In this document: positions 56,139-64,000 of the stretch, in pieces
Layout of the letters: each line of letters opens with the position of its first letter
Position numbering within the stretch: position 1 is the first letter of the stretch
Source of the DNA: Clostridium sp. AM30-24
GTDB lineage: Bacteria; Bacillota; Clostridia; Lachnospirales; Lachnospiraceae
DNA length: 64,000 bases
NCBI RefSeq assembly: GCF_003480435.1
Contig: NZ_QUJB01000002.1
Coordinates: 182,122 to 246,121, forward strand
Direction of reading: 5' to 3'
Made by a program: the position numbers and the translations under genes
The notes under the pieces: generated by a model
Told to the model about the DNA's origin: nothing
Seen by the model: only the letters and a program-made list of their open reading frames with translations
The model's database searches: none

Positions 56139-56417
56139 ATGACTAACAGCCTGGCATTTTGGATTGGATATATTGTTTTAATCTTTGCTTTCATGTACTT
56201 CATTGCGATCAGACCGCAGCAGAAGGAAAAGAAAAAAATGCAGGAACTGATGGCAAGCATCGCAGTCGGTGACAGCGTGCTGACATCCAGCGGATTCTAC
56301 GGAGTGATCATTGATATGACAGACGATACCGTTATCGTTGAGTTTGGCAACAATAAGAACTGCCGTATCCCGATGCAGAAACAGGCGATCGTTCAGGTTG
56401 AAAAACCGGAGGCGTAA
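56139..56417 (+). CDS. yajC: Preprotein translocase subunit YajC
   Basis: 92 residues: one N-terminal membrane helix (IGYIVLIFAFMYFIAIRPQQKEKKKM is the family hallmark) and a small cytoplasmic SH3-like beta domain. Associates with SecDF. AAGGAGGTG precedes the ATG. A terminator follows. Confidence 0.95.
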   Translation: MTNSLAFWIGYIVLIFAFMYFIAIRPQQKEKKKMQELMASIAVGDSVLTSSGFYGVIIDMTDDTVIVEFGNNKNCRIPMQKQAIVQVEKPEA

Positions 56418-56439
56418 GACCTGAAAAACAGAAAAGAAA

Positions 56440-56480
56440 GAGGTTCATTTCCACTTATGGGGAGATGGACCTCTTTTTTT
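56440..56480 (+). terminator. Terminator of the scf-sec-tgt-yajC run
   Basis: GAGGTTCAT (56440-56448) pairs with ATGGACCTC (to 56473) and is followed by seven T. Confidence 0.85.
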
Positions 56481-56499
56481 GACTTGGTGAGCCGAGTGG

Positions 56500-57405
56500 T
56501 TATTCTGTGAGATTCCGCATCCAGAGTGACGGGCGGTAATACTCGTAGAGCATTTCCGCAAGCCGGTGGGCACACATATTTGGTGAATCTTTTTTTATTA
56601 CAGCGTAAAAGCACCGGGGCCTGTAGTAAGGATCCAGATGGCGGGTCACAATATCTGGATACGCATGGACGTCCACAAACTCCGGGATAAATCCAACGCC
56701 GCGGTTGGCATTGATCAGGAGAAGCTTTGTCTCATGTGAGTTTACATAATCTGCCGACGTCGGCTGGAACCGTCCCCGGAATGTTGTGGTCAGGGCGCTG
56801 ACTGATTGTTTGTACATTGTGATGATGTTCTGAGTATTCAAATCGGAAAGACTGATCGGATTTTGCTGGGAGAGCGGATTGTTTTTATTTAAAGCCAGGT
56901 CCCAGGGATGGTTGTGGATCAGAAATTTTTCAGTGTTGTCCACGGTAATCAGGTCAAAAAACTGGTCGCTGGATATGATCAGATCAAGGTTTCCGCGGTT
57001 GAACTGTTCAATGAGTTCACGGTATTTATATTGCACAAAATTGATCTGCGCGATGGGATTCTCCTTTAAAAAGAGTTCCATAACAGGGGCCAACAGATGG
57101 TGCTCATAAATTCCGATACCCACCTGGACAGAATCATAGACACCGCGGGCAATATTCTGGACGCTGGAGATCGTGTTTTCGTAGTCTTCAAGGATCGGTT
57201 GGATCTGTTCAAAGAGAGACTGGCCTGCAAGCGTCAGGGATACAGTATGATGGTTGCGGTCTAAAAGCCGGATTCCCAGCTCATCTTCAATGCTACTGAT
57301 CTTGCGGCTCATGGCCGCCTGGGTGATATGTGACCGTTGAGCGGCCTTTGTAAAATTCAGTTCTTTTGCAAGCGCTACGAAGCAGTGCAGATTTTCTATC
57401 GTCAT
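56500..57405 (-). CDS. LysR family regulator
   Basis: 301 residues: N-terminal winged helix (TIENLHCFVALAKELNFTKAAQRSHITQAAMSRKI) and a periplasmic-binding-protein-like effector domain. The start ATG at 57405 follows GGGGGGAT; the longer frame to 57462 is unlikely. It is divergent from the creatininase/TRAP cassette and probably activates it in response to the imported compound. Confidence 0.9.
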   Translation of the reverse strand: MTIENLHCFVALAKELNFTKAAQRSHITQAAMSRKISSIEDELGIRLLDRNHHTVSLTLAGQSLFEQIQPILEDYENTISSVQNIARGVYDSVQVGIGIYEHHLLAPVMELFLKENPIAQINFVQYKYRELIEQFNRGNLDLIISSDQFFDLITVDNTEKFLIHNHPWDLALNKNNPLSQQNPISLSDLNTQNIITMYKQSVSALTTTFRGRFQPTSADYVNSHETKLLLINANRGVGFIPEFVDVHAYPDIVTRHLDPYYRPRCFYAVIKKDSPNMCAHRLAEMLYEYYRPSLWMRNLTE

Positions 57406-57608
57406 AAAGATCCCCCCCATATAAATGAAAAACTGCTGCCTGCTGATCGGTGAAAAGATCAAAAACTATATCTGTTGTCCATAAAAAGCATAACCAAATA
57501 GAGTGAGAACCACCGCAAAATAAAAAAGAAAGCAGTAAATACATAGAAAATTTGGCAAATATAAAATCTATATGATAGTTTGTCATAACAGTATAAGATT
57601 GTGTCACT

Positions 57609-57656
57609 AATATTTTAACTGAAGTATGTTATAATTTCAATAGTGAATATTTTAAC
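57609..57656 (+). promoter_or_regulatory. Activator-type promoter of the creatininase/TRAP operon
   Basis: TATAAT at 57630-57635 has no good -35 at 17 bases (CTAATA). The 11-mer AATATTTTAAC occurs on both sides of it (57609-57619 and 57646-57656). A weak -35 with flanking repeats suits LysR-type activation. Confidence 0.5.
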
Positions 57657-57676
57657 GCTTCAAGGAGGATAAGATA

Positions 57677-58399
57677 GTGGAAAATTACATTCGCAAAATG
57701 AGCGGAAAGAAGTACTTAGCAAGACTTGCGGAGAACCCAACAGTCATCATCCCGACAGGTGCATGTGAGGTTTACGGTCCGCAGCTTCCGATGGGAACAG
57801 ATCTTCTCGTAGCACAGAAGATTGCAGAGATCATCGCAGACAAGACAGGAGCTGTGATCGCACCGACGATCGAAGCAGGTGAGTCAAGCGCACTGCAGGC
57901 ATTCCCGTGCACATTCCCGATGCCGAGAAAGATCCTGGAGGATTACCTGGAATTCCTGGTTTCCAAACTGATCAAGGACGGAGTAAAGAACTTTATCTTC
58001 ATTACAGGACATGCAGGAAACGTAGATACTGTAAGCTATATAATTAAGAAACATCTGGATGATGGCATCAAGGCATGTCAGATCGACTGGTGGAGATTCA
58101 CACAGTCCAACTGCGGTGAGATCTTCGACTACAAGGGGCCGATGGCTCACGGTCATGCAAGTGAATGCGGTACCAGTGTTATGATGTATCTGTATCCGGA
58201 GCTGGTTGACCATGATGAGATCACATGTGTAAAGAATATCCCGAACAACTATCCGGATGTTCTCCAGTATTCTCACTTTACGGAAAAAACACCGAACGGA
58301 AGTATCGGAGACTCTACAGTAGCAACGATCGAAAAAGGAAAAGCTATCGTAGAGGCCTGTGTAGACAGAATTATGGATTATCTCAAAAACGCTTTTTAG
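57677..58399 (+). CDS. Creatininase family protein with altered metal motif
   Basis: 240 residues of the creatininase fold, metal-dependent amidohydrolases. The first metal motif, normally ExHGxHLPxGTD, reads Glu31-V-Tyr33-GP-Gln36-LPMGTD42: Glu and Asp stay, both His are replaced. GHAGN (His112) and HGHASECGTS (about 158-166) are present. One metal site may be lost or rearranged, so the reaction may differ from creatinine hydrolysis. GTG start with AAGGAGG seven bases upstream. First gene of a cassette with TRAP uptake and an M20D amidohydrolase, suggesting breakdown of an imported amide or lactam. Confidence 0.82.
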   Translation: MENYIRKMSGKKYLARLAENPTVIIPTGACEVYGPQLPMGTDLLVAQKIAEIIADKTGAVIAPTIEAGESSALQAFPCTFPMPRKILEDYLEFLVSKLIKDGVKNFIFITGHAGNVDTVSYIIKKHLDDGIKACQIDWWRFTQSNCGEIFDYKGPMAHGHASECGTSVMMYLYPELVDHDEITCVKNIPNNYPDVLQYSHFTEKTPNGSIGDSTVATIEKGKAIVEACVDRIMDYLKNAF

Positions 58400-58420
58400 T
58401 GGAGCGTGGAAGGAGAGCTT

Positions 58421-58969
58421 ATGAAAAAGAGAACTGACTTTGCAGCTCCCCTCCGACAGCTAGTGGGTGTAGTATTCTTTATCATCATCGCGGTTACGTG
58501 TCTGCAGGTTATCTGCAGATACGTGTTTAACCGCTCACTGGTGTGGAGTGAGGAACTTGTTCGCTTCCTGGTTGTATGGCTGTGCATGGTGGGATCCGCG
58601 GTATCAAATTTTGATGATGACCATATGACGATCAACATTATCGTTGAGAAATTCCCGAGACCTGTACAGTTTGTATTTTATACAGTCCGCCAGATCATGA
58701 TCTTTGTGTTCTGCGTAGTCTGTTCCTATTCAAGCTTACCGCTTCTGAAGGCAGCCGGAAAGACCCAGCTCGGAGCACTTCCGATTCCTGGATATACATG
58801 GCGTCTGGCTGGAACAGTAGGACTTGCGGTGATGGCTGTTATGACTTTAGCCAGATGGATCTATGATTTTGGACGCTTCCGCGACGGAGAGTTCTGCTTA
58901 AAGGATGCTGACACAGAAGTGGCAGAGGAGAATGATGGCAGTGCAGTCGTGGACGAAACAAAGAAATAA
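58421..58969 (+). CDS. TRAP transporter small permease, DctQ type
   Basis: 182 residues, four helices, signature LQVICRYVFNRSLVWSEELVRFLVVW, plus an acidic cytoplasmic C-terminal tail (residues 150-182) longer than usual. The ATG at 58421 with AAGGAGAG is preferred to the in-frame start 15 bases earlier. Cotranscribed with the creatininase gene upstream and the DctM gene 21 bases downstream. Confidence 0.9.
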   Translation: MKKRTDFAAPLRQLVGVVFFIIIAVTCLQVICRYVFNRSLVWSEELVRFLVVWLCMVGSAVSNFDDDHMTINIIVEKFPRPVQFVFYTVRQIMIFVFCVVCSYSSLPLLKAAGKTQLGALPIPGYTWRLAGTVGLAVMAVMTLARWIYDFGRFRDGEFCLKDADTEVAEENDGSAVVDETKK

Positions 58970-58990
58970 GGAAAGGGGGCGGACAAAGAG

Positions 58991-60268
58991 ATGTTAGTAG
59001 GTATTTTCTTTCTGGCGCTTGTAGTCATGATGCTTCTTGGTATTCCAGTAGCATTTTCTCTGGGAATTGCCTCCGCCGGTTATATGCTGGCTACAGGAAC
59101 TTCACTTGCCATGATTGTACAGAGAATGGTAAACGGCGCCAACAGCTTCACAATGCTGGCGATCCCGTTCTTCTTTATGGCAGGCGAACTGATGAATATC
59201 AGCGGCGTTACGGATAAGATCATTGAACTTGCGAAAGCTTTAGTAGGACATATGAAGGGCGGACTTGCCCAGGTAAATATCGTGGCAAGTATGTTCTTCG
59301 CTGGTGTATCCGGATCCGCTACCGCAGATACAGCGGCATTGGGATCATCTCTGATCCCGGCAATGGTAAAAGAGGGATATGATCTTGACTTCTCCGCAGC
59401 GATCACAGTTGCTTCTTCCTGTGTAGGCCCGATCATTCCGCCAAGTATCACACTTGTTTTATACGGAATTCTGACAGGTACTGACGTAGGAAAACTTCTG
59501 ATTGCCGGAATCGTGCCAGGCGTTGTTGTATCAGTCAGCCAGATGGTCTACACACACTTTTACGCAGTCAAGATGGATTATCCGAGCTACCCAAAGGCAA
59601 CTCCGAAGGAGATGGGACATGCGGTAAAGAAAGGCTTCAGCGCCCTGATGATGCCGATCATCATTATCGGCGGCACAATGTCTGGTGTATTCACACCAAC
59701 TGAGAGTGCGGCGATCGCAGTCCTTTACGGTATTATTATCGGATTCTTCGTTTATAAGAACATTACATTTTTGACTTTCTTCGAGTCACTGAAAAAGGTC
59801 GGAGTAAACAGTATGAACAATATGCTGATCCTTGCAGCTGCTAGCTGCTTCTCCTGGGTACTGACCATGTCAAAGGCCCCGGATATGCTGGTAAATCTTA
59901 TGCTTGGCATCAGTGACAATAAGATCGTGCTTACATTCCTGATCCTGCTTCTCTTATTAATTATTGGATTCTTCATGCAGGCATCTCAGGCATTAGTCGT
60001 ATTAGCACCGATCCTTCTTCCGGTTGCAAGAGCTATCGGTATCGATCCGGTCCACTTCGGACTGATCATGGTAGTTACCCTGACATTCGGAGGATGTACA
60101 CCGCCGGTTGGAAGTATGTTGTTTGTAGTAAACAGTATCACAAAGATGGGATTTGCGCGGTTAACAAAAGCAATGCTGCCGCTGTATATCCCGCTTGTAA
60201 TTTCAATCTTACTGATCACTTTCGTACCGCAGATCAGCTTATTCTTACCGAATCTGTTCATGCACTAA
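58991..60268 (+). CDS. TRAP transporter large permease, DctM type
   Basis: 425-residue ion-coupled carrier: LLGIPVAFSLGIASAGYML, FAGVSGSATADTAALGS and FGGCTPPVGSMLF mark the two hairpins. It clearly resembles the DctM at 12924 in pattern but is more G+C rich and part of another cassette, so the two are not a recent duplication. Ribosome site GAAAGGGGGC upstream. Confidence 0.93.
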   Translation: MLVGIFFLALVVMMLLGIPVAFSLGIASAGYMLATGTSLAMIVQRMVNGANSFTMLAIPFFFMAGELMNISGVTDKIIELAKALVGHMKGGLAQVNIVASMFFAGVSGSATADTAALGSSLIPAMVKEGYDLDFSAAITVASSCVGPIIPPSITLVLYGILTGTDVGKLLIAGIVPGVVVSVSQMVYTHFYAVKMDYPSYPKATPKEMGHAVKKGFSALMMPIIIIGGTMSGVFTPTESAAIAVLYGIIIGFFVYKNITFLTFFESLKKVGVNSMNNMLILAAASCFSWVLTMSKAPDMLVNLMLGISDNKIVLTFLILLLLLIIGFFMQASQALVVLAPILLPVARAIGIDPVHFGLIMVVTLTFGGCTPPVGSMLFVVNSITKMGFARLTKAMLPLYIPLVISILLITFVPQISLFLPNLFMH

Positions 60269-60310
60269 ACGCATGAGGTTATAAACACAAAGAAAAAGGA
60301 GAGGTTACTT

Positions 60311-61372
60311 ATGAAACATGTATTTGCATTTGCATTAGCAGCAACGACAGCAGCAGCGCTGTTCATGACGGGATGTGGAAATTCTTCTTCCACAACAGCA
60401 ACAACAGCGGCAGCAGCCGGTTCCGAGGCAGCAAAAGATGATGCCAAGGAGACAGAGGCAGCAAAGAAGGGCGGCATTACAATCAAATATTCCACATGGG
60501 CAAGTGATGGCGAGGCTGCTTATGAGGGAATGAAGAAATTCAAAGAGCTTGTAGAAGCTGGTTCCAACGGCGAGATCGTTGTAGACCTTTATCCATCCAA
60601 CCAGGCTGGTTCCACAAACGAGCAGGTTGAACAGGTTTCCATGAATCAGCTTCAGATGATGAGCAGTGGTGACCCGGGTGTTGCAGAGCTTGAGTACTTA
60701 TGCCTTCCGTATCTGTTTGACAATCTCGACCAGTACACGGAATTCATGGAGACAGACCTTGGTAAGAGTTACATCCAGAAGAGTGTTGATGAGAGAAACT
60801 GCAAGATCATCGACACACTTCCGAGAAGCCCGCGTATCATCTCCAGCAACATCGAGATCAACAGCCTTGCTGATATGAAGAACATGAAGATCCGTGTTCC
60901 GGAGCGTGACTATTATGTTGAGACATTCAAAGCTCTTGGAACAAACCCGACTCCGATGGATATGGGCGAAGTTTACTCCGCAATGCAGACGGGTGTTGTT
61001 GACGGACAGGAGAACCCGATCGAGACGATCGTTTCTTACGGTTTTCAGAATGTTAACAAATATCTTGTAATGTCTAACCATATCGTTAAACCGGCATTCG
61101 TTATGATCAATAACGACTTTTTTAATAGTTTATCTGAAGAAAACCAGAAACTAATCCTTGATGCAAGCACACAGGCCCGCGAGTATGCAACAGAGTACAT
61201 GGAGACAGCAATGGAAAAAGATCGTCAGACTTGTGTTGACGCAGGCATGATCGTATGCGAGCCGAACCTTGATGAGTTTGTAGAAGCTACACAGAGCGTA
61301 CGTGATACCCTCGGTGTTAAAGTCTGGGGTGAAGAAGGTTACGCAGAGATTAAAAAGATCGCAGGAAAGTAG
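60311..61372 (+). CDS. TRAP transporter solute-binding lipoprotein, DctP type
   Basis: 353 residues. Lipobox LFMTGCG, then an Ala/Thr/Glu linker, then the DctP domain with MKIRVPERDYYVETFKALG and GVVDGQENPIE, where the Arg in KIRVPE normally grips the substrate carboxylate. Placed last of the transporter genes (order Q-M-P), unlike the P-Q-M order at 11196. AAAGGAGAGG precedes the ATG. Confidence 0.93.
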   Translation: MKHVFAFALAATTAAALFMTGCGNSSSTTATTAAAAGSEAAKDDAKETEAAKKGGITIKYSTWASDGEAAYEGMKKFKELVEAGSNGEIVVDLYPSNQAGSTNEQVEQVSMNQLQMMSSGDPGVAELEYLCLPYLFDNLDQYTEFMETDLGKSYIQKSVDERNCKIIDTLPRSPRIISSNIEINSLADMKNMKIRVPERDYYVETFKALGTNPTPMDMGEVYSAMQTGVVDGQENPIETIVSYGFQNVNKYLVMSNHIVKPAFVMINNDFFNSLSEENQKLILDASTQAREYATEYMETAMEKDRQTCVDAGMIVCEPNLDEFVEATQSVRDTLGVKVWGEEGYAEIKKIAGK

Positions 61373-61381
61373 GCATAAGAA

Positions 61382-62566
61382 ATGGATATCCGGGAACGAA
61401 TCGATACTTATACGCCCCATGCGATTGAGTTGAGAAGAACGATCCATCATAATCCGGAACTCAGTGGCATGGAGTATGGAACAACAGCTCTGATCAGAAA
61501 AGAATTGGAAGAGTACAGGATCAAGGTAAAGGATTCCGGACTTGAGACTGGTCTGATCGCCGATATTTGCGGAAAGAAACCAGGAGAGGGAAAAACGATC
61601 GCTGTGCGCGCCGATATTGACGCGCTCCCGATCCAGGAAAAGACCGGTGAACCGTTTGCCTCCGGCAACGAGGGCGTGAGCCACGCCTGCGGACATGATC
61701 TTCATATGGCCGCAGTGTTGTTGGCGGCACGTACTCTGAAAGACATGGAGAACGAGTTCAGCGGACGGGTGCGTCTGTTATTTCAGCCAGCAGAAGAGAA
61801 AGGAAACGGTGCCAAGACAATGCTTGCCCATGGCGCTCTGGAAGATCCGAAGCCGGATGCAATGCTGGGCGTTCACACCTGGCCGGATACTCCGGCAGGA
61901 ATGGTAGGCATTAAGCCTGGTTCCTCCCATGCATCTTCCGATATCATCGTGATCAAGGTAAAAGGAAAAGGTGGGCACGGTGCACATCCTTACCGGTGCG
62001 TAGATCCGATCATTGTCAGCGCATATCTTCTTACCCAGCTCCAGACGCTTGTCTCCAGAGAGCTTCCGATGGTCGAGTCTGCGGTCCTTACATTCGGAAT
62101 GATCCGCGGCGGTACTGCCGCCAATGTAATTCCGGATGAGGTCGAATTACAGGGAACTCTGCGGTGTCTGAACGCGGAATGGAGACAGAAAATTCTGGAT
62201 TCCATCAAGCGCGTCAGCGAGGACTGCTGTCGCGCCATGAGAGCAGAGGCAGAGGTGAGTTTCAAAGAAGGCATGCCGCCGCTTGTAAACAACGTAGAGA
62301 TGATCGAAAAGCTTGCGGTAAGCGCCGACAAGGTTCTCGGTCCGGATCACGTACATCGTCTTCCGAATGCTTCTCCGGGATCTGATGACTTTGCTGTCTA
62401 CCTTGAGCAGGTTCCGGGAATCCTCTTCCGCATGGGAACAGGAAATGATGATCCGGCTACCCATGTAGGTCTGCACAATGGAGGAAACCGCTTCGATGAG
62501 CGGGGAATCCCGACAGCTGCGGCTGTGATGGTACAGTACATTATGGATTACCTGAGCGAGAATTGA
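61382..62566 (+). CDS. M20D family amidohydrolase
   Basis: 394 residues: LRRTIHHNPELSGMEYGT, VRADIDALPI, HACGHDLHMAAVLL (Cys103, His105), FQPAEEKGNGA with the catalytic Glu pair, GGHGAHPYRCVDP in the dimer domain and late HVGLHN. Members hydrolyse N-acyl amino acids, hippurate or indole-acetyl conjugates. It starts nine bases after the DctP gene, so it is the intracellular enzyme of the cassette. Confidence 0.93.
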   Translation: MDIRERIDTYTPHAIELRRTIHHNPELSGMEYGTTALIRKELEEYRIKVKDSGLETGLIADICGKKPGEGKTIAVRADIDALPIQEKTGEPFASGNEGVSHACGHDLHMAAVLLAARTLKDMENEFSGRVRLLFQPAEEKGNGAKTMLAHGALEDPKPDAMLGVHTWPDTPAGMVGIKPGSSHASSDIIVIKVKGKGGHGAHPYRCVDPIIVSAYLLTQLQTLVSRELPMVESAVLTFGMIRGGTAANVIPDEVELQGTLRCLNAEWRQKILDSIKRVSEDCCRAMRAEAEVSFKEGMPPLVNNVEMIEKLAVSADKVLGPDHVHRLPNASPGSDDFAVYLEQVPGILFRMGTGNDDPATHVGLHNGGNRFDERGIPTAAAVMVQYIMDYLSEN

Positions 62567-62587
62567 TCAGTTCATAAATTTACAAAT

Positions 62588-62634
62588 AAAAACACCGCTC
62601 TGCAATGAGTATCATGCGCAGGGCGGTGTTTTTG
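62588..62634. terminator. Terminator of the creatininase/TRAP cassette, bidirectional
   Basis: AAAAACACCGC pairs with GCGGTGTTTTT, with extra pairing CTGC/GCAG inside; A-run before and T-run after allow use by the convergent gene too. Confidence 0.87.
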
Positions 62635-62712
62635 CATTGCGTATCTGGAAAAAACTGTCAACGGCAGGTTCTGCAGGCAGAACGCCAAAAGTACGCTTTG
62701 TGATTTTTAGAT

Positions 62713-63807
62713 TTACTGTGGAGATGCGTTTCTTCCTTCGTCCTCAAAGTATTTCTTCAATTCTTCAAATTCCCGTGCATACTTCGGGGAAACGGCGGTC
62801 GGGTTGGAGTGGATCCTTTCTTTGCGGAAGCGGCGGCGTTCCTTTCGGAGTGCAGCGAGGCGGGATTCCCGTTCCTTTAACATTTCGGCGAGCTGTTCCG
62901 CAGATTTCCCGCGGAGTGTTTCCAGATGGATTCCGGTAAGGTCTTTCAGACTGTCGAGCTTTCCTCCGGCCTTTGCCTTTAATTCCTCAAGACTGACATT
63001 GGAGAGATCGCGGATGGAATCTGCGGCAGATCCGGCCTTTTCGCGAAGCATGGACATACCGGCAGCCGGTTTTTCCTTGATGGATCCCAGTTTTGTACTG
63101 GCTTTTTCCCGGAATTCTTCCATACTCATTCCGGTGAGAGCCGCAGCCTGAATTCTTTTTGCCTCGATCTGATCCAGCAGTTCTTCTTTGGCGGCCTGCA
63201 AGCGGTCTTCGGTATTCATCTTGAGAAGAGCGCGCTGTACCTGAAGATTGTCAAGTTCCGCACGGAGCTTCTGCATAGCTTCCAGGGACTTTCCGAAGGC
63301 AAGTGCTTCCTTCGTGCAGACGATGGAATCGTAAACAAAGAGCACAGTCACAAAAAATACGAAAAACAGATCCCAGTAGAGCGGCATCGCGAGGACAGCC
63401 CGCGCGAAGGGCTTATGGATCAGGTGTGTCATAAAGATCGTCAGAAATCCCCAGGCGATGGAGGAGCTGAGACAGATATATCCGTGAAGGTTAAAGGGCT
63501 GGTTGCTGTAATCCCAGTAGCGGACTTTGAAAAGACGTTCCATCACATATCCGGTCACATACTCCAGAGCCGTGGCACCGATAACGCCGGAGATATAGGT
63601 GAGGATCAGGCTGTCCTGAAACGGGAGAGATACCCATAACATCATGACTGCGCCGCTTCCGTATAACGGCAGCATCGGCAGCCGCAGGAAACCGCGGTTC
63701 ACGAAGTGCTTCTGTTTTAAGGAAACATAGGTGGACTCGAAGATCCAGCCAAAGAAACAGTACAGATAAAAAAATGTAAGCCATTGATACCAGGTGTAAG
63801 TGTACAT
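62713..63807 (-). CDS. CmpB-type (PF06541-like) membrane protein with coiled-coil tail
   Basis: 364 residues. The first 165 hold about five helices typical of the putative ABC-transporter type IV (CmpB) family: WYQWLTFFYLYCFFGWIFESTYVSLKQK, FVNRGFL-LPMLPLYG and LEYVTGYVMERLF-VRYWDYS. The rest is a long charged alpha-helical region with repeated KLGSIKEK, KLDSLKDL-type units, probably a cytoplasmic coiled coil. No ABC ATPase gene is adjacent and the family function is unknown. Promoter at 63843. Confidence 0.82.
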   Translation of the reverse strand: MYTYTWYQWLTFFYLYCFFGWIFESTYVSLKQKHFVNRGFLRLPMLPLYGSGAVMMLWVSLPFQDSLILTYISGVIGATALEYVTGYVMERLFKVRYWDYSNQPFNLHGYICLSSSIAWGFLTIFMTHLIHKPFARAVLAMPLYWDLFFVFFVTVLFVYDSIVCTKEALAFGKSLEAMQKLRAELDNLQVQRALLKMNTEDRLQAAKEELLDQIEAKRIQAAALTGMSMEEFREKASTKLGSIKEKPAAGMSMLREKAGSAADSIRDLSNVSLEELKAKAGGKLDSLKDLTGIHLETLRGKSAEQLAEMLKERESRLAALRKERRRFRKERIHSNPTAVSPKYAREFEELKKYFEDEGRNASPQ

Positions 63808-63842
63808 AGATCTCCTCTCGGTTGTAAATTCAGATTATCCAT

Positions 63843-63871
63843 ATCATACGACAGGAACGGGAAAATGACAA
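63843..63871 (-). promoter_or_regulatory. Promoter of the CmpB-type gene
   Basis: Minus strand TTGTCA (63866-63871), 17-base spacer, TATGAT (63843-63848). Confidence 0.78.
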
Positions 63872-63912
63872 GGCGCAACCGGGAAACTGTATTGGAAAAA
63901 GAAAACAGATAT

Positions 63913-63952
63913 GAAAACAGCCGCCCAGGATATGACCGGGGCGGCTGTTTTG
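63913..63952. terminator. Terminator hairpin near the window edge
   Basis: AAAACAGCCGCCC pairs with GGGGCGGCTGTTTT, A and T flanks. It probably ends a leftward transcript that begins beyond base 64000. Confidence 0.78.
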
Positions 63953-64000
63953 TTAACTGATTTATCATAAAATCGGCAGAATACCCCCATTCCTCGTAGG

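Overview
The window reads as a chromosome segment of an anaerobic Firmicute in the class Clostridia, most probably the family Lachnospiraceae. This is inferred from gene content: class III (Firmicutes-type) fructose-bisphosphatase, a DUF4317 protein, a SCIFF peptide and its radical-SAM maturase beside secDF-tgt-yajC, a fused SecDF, a tyrosine T-box, a THF riboswitch before folT, an ATP synthase c subunit with a Na+-type ion site, and sigma-A promoters of the TTGACA-N17-TATAAT type. No rRNA operon, CRISPR array, phage or intact insertion sequence was seen.

Layout. 1-5 kb: the end of a sortase, a secreted SH3/SleB-type wall hydrolase, and a leftward operon (MBL hydrolase, Nudix, DUF4317, MGMT-like). 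5-9.5 kb: fbp, a HAAS membrane protein, a secreted NlpC/P60 hydrolase and riboswitch-controlled folT. 9.6-15 kb: an A+T-richer accessory cassette with a ManD/RspA-type dehydratase divergent from a TRAP transporter and a GntR regulator; both promoters carry the same operator-like 12-mer. 15-22.2 kb: MATE pump, a tiny hydrophilic protein, rhodanese, RNA methyltransferase, papain-like protease, rdgB, phosphodiesterase and five tRNAs. 22.3-30.2 kb: a C_GCAxxG_C_C protein, two close AbgT paralogues, a NERD protein, a PepT-like peptidase, a repeat-rich stretch of about 900 bases and a lipoprotein.

30.5-38.1 kb is a full F-type ATP synthase operon (two small I/Z-type membrane proteins, then B E F H A G D C). 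38.2-44.4 kb: M20 peptidase, uracil permease, T-box-controlled tyrS, M20D amidohydrolase. 44.6-50.1 kb groups membrane transport genes: DUF1538 with a tandem PII-like protein, a CNNM/CorC protein, and an orphan Na+-decarboxylase beta subunit behind a structured leader with a terminator, followed by a 39-residue membrane protein. 50.7-56.4 kb: scfA, scfB, secDF, tgt, yajC. 56.5-62.6 kb: a LysR regulator divergent from a cassette of creatininase-family protein, TRAP transporter (Q-M-P) and M20D amidohydrolase. The window ends with a CmpB-type membrane protein.

Recurring themes are possible Na+ use (ATP synthase c ring, decarboxylase beta subunit, TRAP carriers), amide and peptide scavenging (four M20 enzymes, two AbgT carriers, creatininase homologue), and RNA- or operator-level control that can be read directly in the leaders. 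Two families of short palindromic repeats occur, each with two copies. Functional names come from motif recognition by eye; no database search was run.
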